From Treponema sp. (lineage in GTDB: Bacteria > Spirochaetota > Spirochaetia > Treponematales > Treponemataceae), in contig JAEDFX010000121.1 in NCBI GenBank assembly GCA_016297805.1, positions 1 to 6,123 of the forward strand: a DNA stretch of 6,123 nucleotides, given 5' to 3'. Below the pieces are notes generated by a model. The model saw nothing but the letters and a program-made list of their open reading frames with translations. It did no database searches and was not told the DNA's origin. The translations under genes were made by a program, and so were the position numbers. Of this stretch, positions 6,052-6,123 are shown piece after piece; the stretch's first letter is position 1, and the number at the start of each line of letters is the position of its first letter.

Positions 6052-6123
6052 ATGACAGATTCAGAAATAATTGAGTTGCTGCAAATGCAGTTGAAAACTC
6101 AGCAGCAGCAGAACGAATTTCTT
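6052..6123 (+). CDS. N-terminus of a probable IS66-family (TnpC-type) transposase, partial
   Basis: Only the first 24 codons are present and the frame is open at the window edge. The peptide starts MTDSEIIELLQMQLKT and continues with four Gln and NEFL. This acidic, Leu/Gln-rich helix with heptad-like hydrophobics resembles the leucine-zipper start of IS66 TnpC transposases. It is preceded by GGTGGGA and a candidate extended -10 element. Its position about 90 bp inside a possible GTAA-type terminus supports the call. Twenty-four residues are too few for certainty; another coiled-coil protein is possible. Confidence 0.5.
   Translation, partial: MTDSEIIELLQMQLKTQQQQNEFL

Larger units (their letters stand above)
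5960..6123 (+). mobile_element. probable left end of an IS66-family insertion sequence (truncated by window end)
   Basis: The short intergenic stretch after the HD-GYP gene contains GTAACTATTCACC at 5960, and IS66-family terminal repeats typically begin with GTAA. A transposase-like ORF starts about 90 bp inside. If the boundary is right, no tnpA or tnpB precedes the transposase, as in the single-ORF ISBst12-like branch. The other end lies outside the window, so the inverted repeat and target duplication cannot be tested. The possible 8-bp target duplication on this side would be 5952-5959 (AATAAGTT). Confidence 0.45.

Noticed and set aside
6100..6111. (CAG)4 trinucleotide run in the transposase start
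   Set aside because: Too short to be a meaningful tandem repeat; it encodes a Gln run in a coiled-coil segment.

Overview
The window looks like spirochaete chromosome, most likely a gut- or rumen-type Treponema. This is inferred from the low-GC DNA, a spirochaete-style lipoprotein signal with a relaxed lipobox, an anaerobic flavin-based reductase, and a membrane HD-GYP protein. No rRNA or marker gene confirms the genus. All convincing genes are on the + strand. No tRNA, rRNA, riboswitch or CRISPR array was seen.

Layout: (1) 67-2631 encodes a large exported lipoprotein with two FMN-binding domains followed by a flavocytochrome c / fumarate reductase-type FAD domain. It ends in a strong intrinsic terminator (2683-2725). 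(2) 2753-4444 is a two-gene unit with a 15-bp gap. It encodes a histidine phosphatase of the phosphoglycerate mutase superfamily and a Nudix-HD fusion protein. The first gene appears to start from an extended -10 promoter so close to its ATG that the mRNA may be leaderless. (3) 4584-5924 encodes a six-helix membrane protein with a C-terminal HD-GYP domain, a probable cyclic-di-GMP phosphodiesterase. An upstream in-frame ATG at 4494 exists, but a perfect TATAAT, a purine-rich site and a hairpin over that ATG favour 4584. (4) From about 5960 to the window end there is what looks like the left end of an IS66-family insertion sequence, with the first 24 codons of its transposase.

Functionally the four intact genes are probably independent. 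The lipoprotein is likely a terminal reductase for anaerobic respiration outside the cytoplasmic membrane, using an unsaturated organic acid as electron acceptor. Its catalytic Arg and His residues match fumarate reductase, but the residue that recognises the second carboxylate of fumarate is a Met, so the substrate is probably not fumarate. The phosphatase/Nudix-HD pair looks like a nucleotide or phosphoester clean-up or signalling module of unknown substrate. The HD-GYP protein would lower cyclic-di-GMP in response to a membrane signal. The most notable items are the double-FMN reductase with its altered substrate pocket and the Nudix-HD fusion paired with a phosphatase.
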